In this document: piece by piece, positions 25,774 through 35,957 of the stretch
How the letters are laid out: each line of letters begins with the position of its first letter
Numbering within the stretch: the stretch's first letter is position 1
Origin: Leptospira congkakensis
Lineage (GTDB): Bacteria; Spirochaetota; Leptospiria; Leptospirales; Leptospiraceae
Direction: 5' to 3'
Length of the DNA: 56,353 nucleotides
Assembly (NCBI RefSeq): GCF_004770265.1
Contig: NZ_RQGQ01000002.1
Coordinates: 1 to 56,353, forward strand
Made by a program: the position numbers and the translations under genes
Notes under the pieces: generated by a model
The model's database searches: none
What the model was told of the DNA's origin: nothing
What the model saw: the letters and a program-made list of their open reading frames with translations, nothing else

Positions 25774-26859
25774 TTACCCTTTGCCAACAGATTTCGCATA
25801 TTCGCTGGGGGATACTTTTTTGAATGCCTTAAAGGCTAAATTAAAATTGGCTTTGGAATTAAAACCTACTTGGTAACCGAGGGATAATAAATTTGCCTTT
25901 GGGTTTCCTTCAATTAGTTTACAAACTTCTGCAATACGATATTCGTTTACTAGTCGATTAAAATTCATACCAAGATAGGCATTGATGTATTCGCTCAGTT
26001 GGTAATCTTTGATTCCTAATTTTTCGGCAAGTGATGCTAAGTTCAAATCTTCTTCGCGATAAACAAATTCTACCGCGAATAAAGTATCCAAATCGTGTTT
26101 TAACTTTTCCAAATTCAAATTTAGAATTCGAGAAGTTCGATACGACTGCCGAAGTTCAGGTAAAAGGTCCTTAAACAATTGATGATTGATTTCTGTTCCA
26201 ATAAAAGCAATGACTGCCATAAGCGTGGCAAGTCCTGCTGTAAAATATATTCCTGTATGCCAACGAAGAAACGTACTCAGAAAGATAAAACTAGCAAAAG
26301 TAATATTTCCCTTTAAAATCATTCCTAAAACTTGAACACCTAGTTTTGCTTCTTTGTTGGGATTACGATAGAGAATCATTCTATATTGGTAAATCATCCA
26401 CACAAAAGTACCAACCCAGTAAACACATCCAACTGCAGAAATCATTTCGGGTATGGAGAATGGAGCTCCCGCAAAACTTTGATTCATCGACTGTAAAAGA
26501 AGATGAGGAGCAATCCATTGTAGAAGAAGCAGGAGGAGAACCACAAAAAAAGTAGGATACAATCGTTTTAACCCACCTAAAGGAATAGGTTCTGAACTTA
26601 GAAATTGTTCAATTGTGTACTGCATACTCCCAGGAATCAAAAAAATAATGGGAACGTAACCATGATTCAAGATAGGAGTTTCAAATTCGAATCCAACATA
26701 CAAGCGATAGGCGTAAAAAATCAAAGTTCCACCAGAAAAGGCAGCAATCATAGCAAAGGGGAAACCTTTAGAACCCTTTTCTTTCACTAGGATACCGATT
26801 CCTAAAATGAAATGATACCAGGCTCCGAACTGGAGCCATGAACCGAAAAACTCGAACAT
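25774..26859 (-). CDS. Membrane-anchored AraC-family regulator
   Basis: This protein of about 361 aa has an N-terminal half of about seven membrane helices and a C-terminal AraC/XylS DNA-binding domain (about 265-361). The domain shows LASLAEKLGIKDYQLSEYIN, FNRLVNEYRIAEVCKLI and the second helix-turn-helix ANLLSLGYQVGFNSKANFNLAFKAF split across both motifs. Such 7TM-AraC proteins probably sense an extracellular or membrane signal directly. A TTG at 26898 could add 13 residues. It is divergent from the CocE/PepX-type lipoprotein hydrolase (27029), the likely target; the gap contains a repeated GTACAAA pattern. Confidence 0.88.
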   Translation of the reverse strand: MFEFFGSWLQFGAWYHFILGIGILVKEKGSKGFPFAMIAAFSGGTLIFYAYRLYVGFEFETPILNHGYVPIIFLIPGSMQYTIEQFLSSEPIPLGGLKRLYPTFFVVLLLLLLQWIAPHLLLQSMNQSFAGAPFSIPEMISAVGCVYWVGTFVWMIYQYRMILYRNPNKEAKLGVQVLGMILKGNITFASFIFLSTFLRWHTGIYFTAGLATLMAVIAFIGTEINHQLFKDLLPELRQSYRTSRILNLNLEKLKHDLDTLFAVEFVYREEDLNLASLAEKLGIKDYQLSEYINAYLGMNFNRLVNEYRIAEVCKLIEGNPKANLLSLGYQVGFNSKANFNLAFKAFKKVSPSEYAKSVGKG

Positions 26860-27028
26860 GTTGCAAAATTCGGACAATATGCACGGATCCGTCAACACTT
26901 TGGGAGCCGTTCGTACAAAGAATTAGTACAAAATCATGATATTAGACCCAAAAAATCGTCCAAAATCGCCATCTTAGACGCCAATTGGTCGTATTCATGG
27001 TAAATTTGAGGCAATTCAGAGGCGAATT

Positions 27029-28750
27029 ATGAAAAAGCAAAAAATCTACCGTCTGCTTTTACCACTTGGGGTCTTCCTTCTTGTGGCTTGTGGACAAAAT
27101 GGAAACCAAAACTCAAAAGACAACGCAGCCGTACTTGGTGTGTTAAACGGATCCAATTCCAGTACAACTGCTTCACCAGAAGCTCTTCAATTAAGTAATG
27201 CGGCAAATGTTAGAAACATCCAATCTGCATTTGCAAAAGAAAATGACGGAAGTTTTTCCTTCAACGACAACATTTCTTTCTTAAGTAATGATGGTGTCAA
27301 AATTACGGGGAACCTCTTCATTCCAAAATCAGGAACAGGTCCTTTCCCTGCAGTGATCTTTGTTAACAGTTGGGCACTGAATGAATATGAATATATTGTT
27401 CCAGCTGCAAAACTTGCTAAAAAAGGATATGTAGTATTCAGTTACAACACAAGGGGTTTTGGAACTTCAGGTGGACTGATCAACGTTGCTGGACCAAAAG
27501 ATATGCAAGACCTTTCCAAAGGAATTGATTTTCTATTGGCCATTGCTCCAGTAAATCCGGCGAACATTGGTATTGCGGGAATTTCTTATGGTGCAGGAAT
27601 TTCTCTCCTAGGACTCAGCAAAGAACCTCGAATTAAAACAGCCGTTGCGATGAGTGGTTGGGGAAGTTTACCAGATTCATTGTACGGAAACCAAACTCCA
27701 AGACTTGTGTGGGGATTACTTTTAGTTACAGCAGGTTACATCACTGGGAGAATGGATCCAATCATTGCAGAAAACTTTGGCAAACTTCTTGATACAAGAG
27801 ATGTTGCGACTGTTTTGGCCTGGGCAAGTGAACGTTCACCTAATAGTGCAGTTAACGCTCTTAATGCCGCAGGTAAACCCGTTTATATTTCTAATAACTC
27901 ACAAGATAATCTTTTCCAACCAAACCAAATCCTTCCTTACTTTGAACAACTCACTGTACCTAAAAAATTGGATTTGAATAATGGAATTCATGCTACTGCA
28001 GAAATCGGCGGTGTACTTGGTCTTGATAACTATGTTTGGACCAATGCTTATGACTGGTTTGATTATTGGTTAAAAGGAATCCAAAATGGAATCATGACAA
28101 AACCAAAAGTTTCCATTCAAAAAAGATTTTCTTCGGCAAGAGTTAACTACTCGGCTTGGCCAAATCCAAATAAAGTAGAAAGGACTTATCATTTGAGACC
28201 GATGGGACTTCTCACTCCTGGGAAAATCACCACTACTGCGAATACAACCAACGGAAACGATACCATTCTTTCAGGCGGAACAAGTGTCACAACAGGTGTT
28301 CCCCTTTTATCAGAAATTTTGGATGGAGCAGTGTCTGTACCTGTGACTACAAATGTCAACTTGATTGACCGCACCAATGCGATGGTTTATATTTCTGACG
28401 CATTGACGAGTGTTCTTAAAATACGCGGGCGTACTTTTTACAAAGGTCGAATTAATAGTTCAGACACAGCACCTCATGTTGTCGTGTATTTGTATGAGGT
28501 GGACATTTGGGGAACGGGGAAACTGATTTCTCACGGAACAGCAACTCTATTTGGTGTCAAAGGAAAAGATACAGATCTTAATGTTGATCTACAAGCAGTA
28601 GCTCATGATTTTCCAGTAGGAAGTCGCCTTGCTCTTGCGATTGACAATATTGATCCAATGTATGCAGTCCCAAAACCAGTTTCATTATACACGACAACTT
28701 TTAAACATAGCACTTCCACAGCATCCACTCTTCGTTTTGAAAGTGAATGA
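27029..28750 (+). CDS. CocE/NonD (PepX-like) hydrolase lipoprotein
   Basis: This 573-aa protein has a lipoprotein signal ending LLVAC (Cys21). An S15-type alpha/beta-hydrolase domain (about 65-370) contains GNLFIPKSGTGPFPAVIF, the GTSGG region after FSYNTRG, and nucleophile Ser186 in GISYGAG. The C-terminal jelly-roll domain (about 390-573; THLRP-like YHLRPMG, SHGTATLFGVKG, DNIDPMYAVPKP) is typical of X-Pro dipeptidyl-peptidases and CocE esterases. It is probably an envelope-anchored esterase or peptidase; the substrate is unknown. It is divergent from a 7TM-AraC regulator and followed by a terminator-like hairpin at 28814. Confidence 0.88.
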   Translation: MKKQKIYRLLLPLGVFLLVACGQNGNQNSKDNAAVLGVLNGSNSSTTASPEALQLSNAANVRNIQSAFAKENDGSFSFNDNISFLSNDGVKITGNLFIPKSGTGPFPAVIFVNSWALNEYEYIVPAAKLAKKGYVVFSYNTRGFGTSGGLINVAGPKDMQDLSKGIDFLLAIAPVNPANIGIAGISYGAGISLLGLSKEPRIKTAVAMSGWGSLPDSLYGNQTPRLVWGLLLVTAGYITGRMDPIIAENFGKLLDTRDVATVLAWASERSPNSAVNALNAAGKPVYISNNSQDNLFQPNQILPYFEQLTVPKKLDLNNGIHATAEIGGVLGLDNYVWTNAYDWFDYWLKGIQNGIMTKPKVSIQKRFSSARVNYSAWPNPNKVERTYHLRPMGLLTPGKITTTANTTNGNDTILSGGTSVTTGVPLLSEILDGAVSVPVTTNVNLIDRTNAMVYISDALTSVLKIRGRTFYKGRINSSDTAPHVVVYLYEVDIWGTGKLISHGTATLFGVKGKDTDLNVDLQAVAHDFPVGSRLALAIDNIDPMYAVPKPVSLYTTTFKHSTSTASTLRFESE

Positions 28751-28813
28751 TCGGAGTCAATGATAGTTTTGAAATGTAAATAAATTCACCTATAAATCGT
28801 TAGTTCATTAATT

Positions 28814-28841
28814 GGGAGAGGATTTCCTCTCCCGTCTTTTC
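28814..28841 (+). terminator. Rho-independent terminator of the hydrolase gene
   Basis: GGGAGAGG (28814-28821) pairs with CCTCTCCC (28826-28833) around a short ATTT loop, followed by GTCTTTTCT. It lies 64 bp after the hydrolase stop codon and reads on the plus strand. Confidence 0.7.
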
Positions 28842-28860
28842 TAAAAAAACAAAAAATTCT

Positions 28861-28935
28861 AACGCCCCGGATAGTAGCGGAAATCCTTTCGCATCCTTGC
28901 GAAAGATTGCAGCGGATAGCCGGAAATGGCGCCCC
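28861..28935. ncRNA. Stem-loop element resembling Flavo-1 RNA, copy 2
   Basis: The core GCGGAAATCCTTTCGC, a short loop and GCGAAAGATTGCAGCGGA repeat the element at 71-138. The outer flanks CGCCCCGGATAG and AGCCGGAAATGGCG add closing pairs, so this copy is the more complete one. It sits between the hydrolase terminator and recC, about 100 bp upstream of the recC start. It may be a free-standing RNA, a dispersed repeat or part of the recC leader. Confidence 0.55.
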
Positions 28936-29030
28936 CACTCTTTTCATTTTCCTAAATCCAAACTTGATTAAGAATGGACTTGGTTCGTACAAAGCCGAGA
29001 ATCAGTATGATTTAGGAAAAGGGAACCCCG

Positions 29031-32000
29031 TTGCCGATACATTATTACGCTGGCCTCCATTTAAAAGATATCACCACCGAACTTGGGAAACAAATTAAGG
29101 AAAATCAAAAAGAAAATCCACTAAAACGCCCATTAGTTGTGGTACCTAATCAAAATCTTATCCCTTGGTTAAGGCTAAACTTACCCAAATTTGATACTTC
29201 TTATTTATCTTTAAATATAGAGTTTACATTTTTAGAAAAAGCCATCCTAAAAATAATATTCCAATCTTTGAATATAGAACCTTACGAAGAACAATCCTCT
29301 CTTTATCAATATGATACCTTAAAAAAAGAATGTTTTTCTCTACTCTATCAAAAACAAAAAGTTATCTTAAAAAATTTTCCTGAAATTGAAACTTATTTAG
29401 AAGAAATTCCCAAGTTATATTATCTTTCCGATGTACTAACGAAATATTTTAAAGATTATGAATTAAATAGAGAAGGGTGGATCAAAGATTGGCTTGGAAT
29501 CGGATCGGAAAACAAATCTATTCCCGATGAATTAAAAAAAGATCCATATTGGGAGTTAGAAAAACAATTATATACAGAAATTTATAAAGACTCCTCTAAA
29601 CCAAAAAACTTATTCCGATACCTAGAAGAAGGAAAAAAGTTACCATTAAATGGTAATTTACATTTGTTTTGTTTATCAAATTTATCAGGAACTTACATTG
29701 ATTTTCTAAAAGAAACTACATCATCCAAAAATTCCAATTTAGTAGTTCATATCTATCAGTTCCACAATGGGAAAACGATAGGAAAAAATTCTGAAAAAAC
29801 AAAAAACTATTTATCTAAATTTTCCAAACCGCAATCCTATTTAGCAAAAGAATTTTCGAAAGATCAGTACTCAAAACAAAAATCAAAATTTGTTAGTGGC
29901 GGGATGTTGTCCAAACTAAAAGCGTTTTTGTTAGAAGAATCACCAAAACCAGACAATTATCTGGAAGACCAAACAGTTCGAGTTTGGAATGCTCCTTCAG
30001 TGTACCGCGAGTTAGAATCTATTGCACATGATATGCTCAACAAAATTAGTTTGAGTAAGGGCAAACTCAATTTACTTGACTTTGCAATTCTTGTACCAAA
30101 CATGAATGACTACCGTTCTGCCGTAGAATGGGTGTTTGATGGTGGCATTTATACATCTCAAAAAAAAGACTCCCTACCTCATTTGCTAAAAATTCCATAT
30201 TCGATTACGGACTTAGTTGCCAAAGATACATCCAAACTTTATTCGGCTTTATCTACCTTGTTTCGATGTTTTACAAATGATCGATTCGAAAAAGATGATA
30301 TTCATATTTTATTTAAAAATTCATTGATCGCTGGGACAAGTGACAATGACGAAGAAACAAATACTCAAAAAATATTAGATTTGATTCATTCTCTTGGTTC
30401 TATTTATGAAGAAGGAAACCAAGAAAATCCTTATACAATTTCGTTCGGGCTGAAAAGAGCCGTTGTATCTATGATTGCAGATGAAAACAACGCCTGGGAA
30501 AAAATACAGGTAGCTACAAAGGCTATTTCTTCTAATGAAACCATCATTCAATTCGTAGAAGTGTGGCACCGAATTAAATATATTCAAATTGAACTAACCG
30601 ACAAGGTCATTAAAACCTCAAAGGAAAATCGTTTTTCATCAATTGAAATTTTATTCCAACAGTTGTTTCAATTTGAAGGTGAATTGGAAAACGAAAGAAA
30701 TTTTTTCAATCAATGGTTACGTGCTATCGAACCTTGGTGTAATCACGATTGGAACAATACAAAAGATTTTTTAGAAATGATTTCTCTAATCACAGAAGAA
30801 GTTTTTTCGAATATACCTATGCATAGAGGTAATTATTTAACCGAAGGTGTTACTGTTTCTTTATTACAACCAATGCGTCCCATTCCATTTTTACATGTAT
30901 ACATTGCGGGACTTGGAGAAGGGAAATTTCCAGGATCGGTTGATCGATCTAGATTTAATTTACGTAGATTTGATTCTAAACCTTGGGATCTAAATCGGAG
31001 AGAAATCCAAGAGTCCCTTTTTTGGGAGTCCATTCTTTCTGCTGAAGAAAGTATTACATTTTCCTATGTAGGTAAAAATACCCTGGAAGACAAAGAGTTC
31101 GAACCATGTTCTACTCTCTTTGAAGTGATGACCACTATGGAAATCAAAAAAGCAGTGGAGCTCCCTTTAACATCCTATAGTCGATTCTATGAAGAGAACC
31201 AATTTCCATCTTTTGATTATGTTAGGAATATCAAAGATATTAGAGAAACAGAAAAATCATTATTAAACCCAAACTTTACAAATCCAGATTCATTAATTGT
31301 ATCAGAGGCAAATCAAAAAGTACAAATGGAAATCTCAGTACACCAATTGGCGAATGGTCTCAAAAATCCAATTTTAACTTCCCTATCTGAAAATTTAGGC
31401 ACCACTTGGGAAGATGAAGAGGAATTAGAAGAAGAACCTTTTCGATTGAACCGTTTAGAAATTTTTACGATTAAAAAAGTTTTTATTCCTTTATTCGCAG
31501 AATCATTGGTAGCAGAAAAAGATTGGAATTGGGATCGAAATAAAATTCAAACCTATTTGAACGAATACACAACTAAAAAAGAACAAGAAGCTGAGTTCCC
31601 TTATGGAGCATTTCATATTGTGTCTTCAGAAGTTCTATTAGAAGAACTAACCTCTATTTCAGAAAGATTTAGAATCCTCAAAGATTCATTATTCCAATCA
31701 GTATACTCTTCCATTTATTTAAACGCCGTATCTTTAGGAGATACTGGCTTACGAAATTGTAAAAAACTAAATCCTTACAGTATAACAGATGTTTGTAACA
31801 TTATTGGAGAATGGGAAACGCTAATTGAAAAAGAAGGTATTTACTATTGGTTTTACTCTGGAAGTTTGTATGATAAACCAAAACCACCAAACGAATACCT
31901 AAAGGATTATTTGGGCAAAATGGCCCATATTTTAATTAGCGCTTGTTTGTTTCGAAGTATTGGAAAAAAACTTGTAGTCATTCCTTCTAATTCTCGAGAT

Positions 32001-32342
32001 TTTAAAAACGAAAGTTTTTTAGATTTTTCTGCTTTTACTGAATCTGATGCAAAATCTTATTTAAATTCTGTTTATACGCTAGTGACGGATGAATCTCCAA
32101 AATACATACCCAACGCGGGTCTAAATATATTTTTCGCAAAACATTCTTTGGAAGAAATTGAAAAAAATCCAGATATCATGGATCAGATATGGAATTATTT
32201 TTTATTAGAGGAATCAGATACTATCTTACATTTCGAAAATAAGTTAATGAAACTTTCTCCATATACAAAAGTTTTATTAGAAAATTTTTCTCTCCGCTCC
32301 ATATGGGAAATCCTCGTGCCTCTTCTCAAAAAAGGATTCTAA
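29031..32342 (+). CDS. recC: Exodeoxyribonuclease V gamma subunit RecC
   Basis: This 1103-aa subunit is expected to hold the RecBCD complex together and read the Chi sequence during double-strand break repair. The family opening is clear (HLKDITTELGKQI, RPLVVVPNQNLIPWLRLNLP), as are the inactive-helicase segments ILVPNMNDYRSAVEWVF and EGVTVSLLQPMRPIPF followed by VYIAGLGEGKFPG. The C-terminal inactive nuclease-like part is shorter than in enterobacteria. The start is TTG with an AGGAAAAGGG upstream; no good ATG lies nearby. recB follows after 3 bp, and recD overlaps recB, giving one recC-recB-recD operon. Confidence 0.9.
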   Translation: MPIHYYAGLHLKDITTELGKQIKENQKENPLKRPLVVVPNQNLIPWLRLNLPKFDTSYLSLNIEFTFLEKAILKIIFQSLNIEPYEEQSSLYQYDTLKKECFSLLYQKQKVILKNFPEIETYLEEIPKLYYLSDVLTKYFKDYELNREGWIKDWLGIGSENKSIPDELKKDPYWELEKQLYTEIYKDSSKPKNLFRYLEEGKKLPLNGNLHLFCLSNLSGTYIDFLKETTSSKNSNLVVHIYQFHNGKTIGKNSEKTKNYLSKFSKPQSYLAKEFSKDQYSKQKSKFVSGGMLSKLKAFLLEESPKPDNYLEDQTVRVWNAPSVYRELESIAHDMLNKISLSKGKLNLLDFAILVPNMNDYRSAVEWVFDGGIYTSQKKDSLPHLLKIPYSITDLVAKDTSKLYSALSTLFRCFTNDRFEKDDIHILFKNSLIAGTSDNDEETNTQKILDLIHSLGSIYEEGNQENPYTISFGLKRAVVSMIADENNAWEKIQVATKAISSNETIIQFVEVWHRIKYIQIELTDKVIKTSKENRFSSIEILFQQLFQFEGELENERNFFNQWLRAIEPWCNHDWNNTKDFLEMISLITEEVFSNIPMHRGNYLTEGVTVSLLQPMRPIPFLHVYIAGLGEGKFPGSVDRSRFNLRRFDSKPWDLNRREIQESLFWESILSAEESITFSYVGKNTLEDKEFEPCSTLFEVMTTMEIKKAVELPLTSYSRFYEENQFPSFDYVRNIKDIRETEKSLLNPNFTNPDSLIVSEANQKVQMEISVHQLANGLKNPILTSLSENLGTTWEDEEELEEEPFRLNRLEIFTIKKVFIPLFAESLVAEKDWNWDRNKIQTYLNEYTTKKEQEAEFPYGAFHIVSSEVLLEELTSISERFRILKDSLFQSVYSSIYLNAVSLGDTGLRNCKKLNPYSITDVCNIIGEWETLIEKEGIYYWFYSGSLYDKPKPPNEYLKDYLGKMAHILISACLFRSIGKKLVVIPSNSRDFKNESFLDFSAFTESDAKSYLNSVYTLVTDESPKYIPNAGLNIFFAKHSLEEIEKNPDIMDQIWNYFLLEESDTILHFENKLMKLSPYTKVLLENFSLRSIWEILVPLLKKGF

Positions 32343-32345
32343 TTA

Positions 32346-35300
32346 ATGAATCATCCCTTAAGTTCGAAACCCAAATTTATTGAAGCCTCCGCAGGAACAG
32401 GAAAAACTCATCTCATCATGGAAATGTTAGGTGAGATAATGGAATTTGACGTAAAAAACAACATTGTTGAAAATCGCATTCTAAATACTCTAATTCTTAC
32501 TTTTACAGAAAAAGCTGCAGGAGAACTAAAAGCGAGACTCAAAACAAAAATTTTAGATCTCTCGGACGATGGGAAAAAACCTGAATTCTATCGTTACTTA
32601 AGAGATTTGGATCAAGTAACCATCTCAACCATACATGGGTTTTGTAATATGGTTTTGAAAGAATACCCAATCGAAACACAAAACAACCCGAATTTTCGAC
32701 TAACAAACACAGATGAAATTGTCAAAAATAGTTTTTACCAATTAAAACGAAACCATTGGGGAGGAAAAGAAACAGAAGAACTCGCAAAAATCCTAATCGA
32801 ATCAAAAGCTTTAGAAAAAGAATCATCGATTAGTTTTGCTGTATCCAAACTTCTTTCCGATACCAAAAACTATTATTTCCCCAAAAGTTTAACCCTAGAA
32901 GAAAGAATCACTTCACCAAATTTAGAACAAATTCTGCCGACCTTAGAACAGGTTGTACAATCTTTACTTGGGCCTATTGGTCAATCGATCTTAGAACAAG
33001 GAGATAAAAGAACATTAAACAAATGGATCGAGAATTGGAATTCTTTAACTCATTTTGTTACGGCACTTACTTCAAAAGATTTAAAAACACTCAAAACCGA
33101 ATTACAAAAAATTGAAAGTTTACAAAGAACTTCAGAAGGTGTGGTTTACCAAGGGTTCTCCTATTTACTGTTAACCGGGAAAAATATAGTTAAAAAATTA
33201 ACTAGCGAATCTCTCAAAGTTCAATCTCAAATCGCAAATATAATTCCATTACTTGAAGTAATATTTCCCTTCGACGAAATTGATTTAGACGGGAATTGGT
33301 TTTTACAAGAAACAGTTTTTCGATTGGCAGAAGATTCAAAAACACAATTGAAAACTAATGATGCGCTTACGTATGACCAAATGATTCTTAAAGTACATGA
33401 ATCCGTCGTGACTTCCCCCAATCCATCACTCATAAAATCGCTAAAAGAACGATTCCAAGTTTGTATTTTGGATGAATTTCAAGATACGGACAAAAACCAA
33501 TACCAAATTTTTCGTTCTCTTTTTATGGATCCGAAAGATGAGAACCGAATGTTATTTTGTATTGGTGATCCAAAACAAAGTATTTATGGATTTAGAGGTG
33601 CAGATATTGGAATTTATCTAGAAGCTGCCAATGATTTTCCCGATTCTAAAGCAAGTTTATCAACTAACTATCGCTCTACTAAAGAAATTGTAAATGGACT
33701 AAATCTTCTTTTCCATAATCAAACAAAACCCTTGGGGGAAACTAGTTTTTTCCCAATCGAGGAACCGGGTTCGGCAAAAGAAAACTACCAATACCATCCG
33801 GTAAATCATCCCGATACCACCCAAATTAAATATCGTTATGAAAATTCCGATGAGTATGGAATTCATATAATTCAATACCCAAACAAATTTCCTAATGTTA
33901 GCCAAGCTAGAACCAACTGGGCGGAATCAATTAAAAACGAGATCCTCTCCTTTCAAAAAAAAGAGCAATCATTATCTTTTTTCAAAAAGGATCAAACTAC
34001 ACCAGATCTGGTTAAACTAAAAGACATTGCAATATTATGTGGCAGCAAAAACGAAACCGAACTTGTCGAAAAAGTTTTATCTAAAGCGGGTATTCCTTGT
34101 TCCATATACAAACAAAGAGGTATTTTTCAATCAAGAGAAGCAGACCAGATTGAAAATTTATTAGAATGTTTGATAAACTCAAATAACTCTAGATCTTATA
34201 AAAGATTACTTTTTTCGGAACTTTTTGGTGTTCGATCAGAAGATTTATCCAAATACAATGAACACTCCATTGATTCTTATGAAAAATCTTTAATTGATGT
34301 TTGGCTAAAATTCATTCGTGACAATCGATATGCTGCTTTTTTTCGATCTGTAATGGATGAAACAAAAGTACTTTGGAATCATGAAAGCAAAAATCTAGAA
34401 TGGGAAAGAAAACGCACCAACTATAGACAAATTTTCCAAAGATTACTTGAATTTCAAATCAAGTCTAATGCAAATCTCCAAGAATTACTTGATGAATTGC
34501 GAGAACTCAAACAAAAAAGAACCTCACCTGAAGAAGAACCTCTCTTTGATCGAGAAACAGAAGATGATGCAGTCCAAATCTTAACCATACATGCTTCCAA
34601 AGGATTGGAATGGCCAATCGTTTTTTTATATTACTTTGGAACTAGGCCACAAAGTTTAAAAGATTATGAGTATCCGACACTTGTTGAAGAAAACCACAAA
34701 ACAGAAAGAAGGTGGATTTTAAATTTATGGGATTCAAAAACAGGCAAACAAAACGAATTTATTCATTTTATAAATGAACAAAAACGCCTATTGTATGTGG
34801 CACTCACGCGACCCAATCTAAGATTGTATCTTCCAAAAATATCCTGGGGCTCAGATTTTACAAAAAAAACTGGATATGGAAGTACCTTATTCAAAGAACT
34901 AGAACGAATCCAAGAATCCATTCTAACAGAAAAAAATGAAGGGAATTGTTTTTTGTTTCGGAACGGAATAGATGAGAGCCTTTCAGAATTAGCAGAGGAA
35001 AAAAACAAAACGGCTCCTACGAAAAAAACAAACAAAACCTTTATTTTCCTCCCTACGGAAATTAAAGCGGGTAGGATTTTGTTACAACATAGTTATACAA
35101 GTTTACAAACTTCCCAAAGTACTCTTAGCAAAACAAATGAAGAACCTCAAAAAGAAATTGAAGAAACTTTGGAATCTGAACCCGTTAAATCAAAATCCGC
35201 ACTTCCTTCCAGCTCGAAAGTGGGGAACTTTTTACATCGCATTCTAGAGTTATGCGATTTTTCGATATTTGAACTTACGAAAGAAGCCATTTTAAAACAT

Positions 35301-35957
35301 CCTTCTTGGATTTGGGCTTATTCTGAATCAATGAGACAGTATCCTATCAGGCTTCCATTAAATGCAGAGGAACCTTTAGATTCAATTGTAGTTGCACTTT
35401 TAAAACGAGCTATGTCAGCAAAAATCACCCTAGCAGACGGGGAAACGTTTTCTCTACTTGAACTAAAACCGGAAGAAAGATCATCCGAACTAAAGTTTCA
35501 TTTATACGTACAAAAAATGTTGGAAAGTTCGAATATAGAACTGAATCCCGGATTCGAAAATTATTTAAAAGGAGCCATTGACTTAGTTTTTTGTAAAAAC
35601 GGAAAATACTATATTGCTGATTATAAATCTAATCTTTTGCCAAATGAAAACTATGATGCCGATGCTGTCACTTCTGCTGTCATTGAAAAAGGATATTTAA
35701 TTCAAAAATCTGTATATGCATTGATTTTATACGATTACCTTACGTCGCTTTATGGCAAAGAACTTGCATTAGATAAATTTGGTGGAGTTTATTATTTATT
35801 CCTTCGTGGGATGGGTATCGAATCAAATTCAGGTATCTATTCGGATCTTAAAACTTCCAAATCTCAGTGGAACTCAGATACATTCACACTGATACGAAAA
35901 GAAATTCTCTCCTATATTCACGATGCTTCTTTGAGTTTGGAGAAATTATATTTATGA
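32346..35957 (+). CDS. recB: Exodeoxyribonuclease V beta subunit RecB
   Basis: This 1203-aa 3'-5' helicase and nuclease has Walker A in EASAGTGKTHLI (about 13-24), motif Ia LTFTEKAAGEL, Walker B ILDEFQDTDKNQ, GDPKQSIYGFRGAD, and late UvrD motifs LTIHASKGLEW and LYVALTRP. The C-terminal RecB nuclease has Asp1079 (GAIDLVF), Asp1092 and Lys1094 (IADYKSN), so the DNase site is intact. Length matches RecB (about 1180 aa). It lies between recC (3-bp gap) and recD (ATGA overlap). Nothing in the sequence suggests decay, so the complex should be functional. Confidence 0.95.
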   Translation: MNHPLSSKPKFIEASAGTGKTHLIMEMLGEIMEFDVKNNIVENRILNTLILTFTEKAAGELKARLKTKILDLSDDGKKPEFYRYLRDLDQVTISTIHGFCNMVLKEYPIETQNNPNFRLTNTDEIVKNSFYQLKRNHWGGKETEELAKILIESKALEKESSISFAVSKLLSDTKNYYFPKSLTLEERITSPNLEQILPTLEQVVQSLLGPIGQSILEQGDKRTLNKWIENWNSLTHFVTALTSKDLKTLKTELQKIESLQRTSEGVVYQGFSYLLLTGKNIVKKLTSESLKVQSQIANIIPLLEVIFPFDEIDLDGNWFLQETVFRLAEDSKTQLKTNDALTYDQMILKVHESVVTSPNPSLIKSLKERFQVCILDEFQDTDKNQYQIFRSLFMDPKDENRMLFCIGDPKQSIYGFRGADIGIYLEAANDFPDSKASLSTNYRSTKEIVNGLNLLFHNQTKPLGETSFFPIEEPGSAKENYQYHPVNHPDTTQIKYRYENSDEYGIHIIQYPNKFPNVSQARTNWAESIKNEILSFQKKEQSLSFFKKDQTTPDLVKLKDIAILCGSKNETELVEKVLSKAGIPCSIYKQRGIFQSREADQIENLLECLINSNNSRSYKRLLFSELFGVRSEDLSKYNEHSIDSYEKSLIDVWLKFIRDNRYAAFFRSVMDETKVLWNHESKNLEWERKRTNYRQIFQRLLEFQIKSNANLQELLDELRELKQKRTSPEEEPLFDRETEDDAVQILTIHASKGLEWPIVFLYYFGTRPQSLKDYEYPTLVEENHKTERRWILNLWDSKTGKQNEFIHFINEQKRLLYVALTRPNLRLYLPKISWGSDFTKKTGYGSTLFKELERIQESILTEKNEGNCFLFRNGIDESLSELAEEKNKTAPTKKTNKTFIFLPTEIKAGRILLQHSYTSLQTSQSTLSKTNEEPQKEIEETLESEPVKSKSALPSSSKVGNFLHRILELCDFSIFELTKEAILKHPSWIWAYSESMRQYPIRLPLNAEEPLDSIVVALLKRAMSAKITLADGETFSLLELKPEERSSELKFHLYVQKMLESSNIELNPGFENYLKGAIDLVFCKNGKYYIADYKSNLLPNENYDADAVTSAVIEKGYLIQKSVYALILYDYLTSLYGKELALDKFGGVYYLFLRGMGIESNSGIYSDLKTSKSQWNSDTFTLIRKEILSYIHDASLSLEKLYL

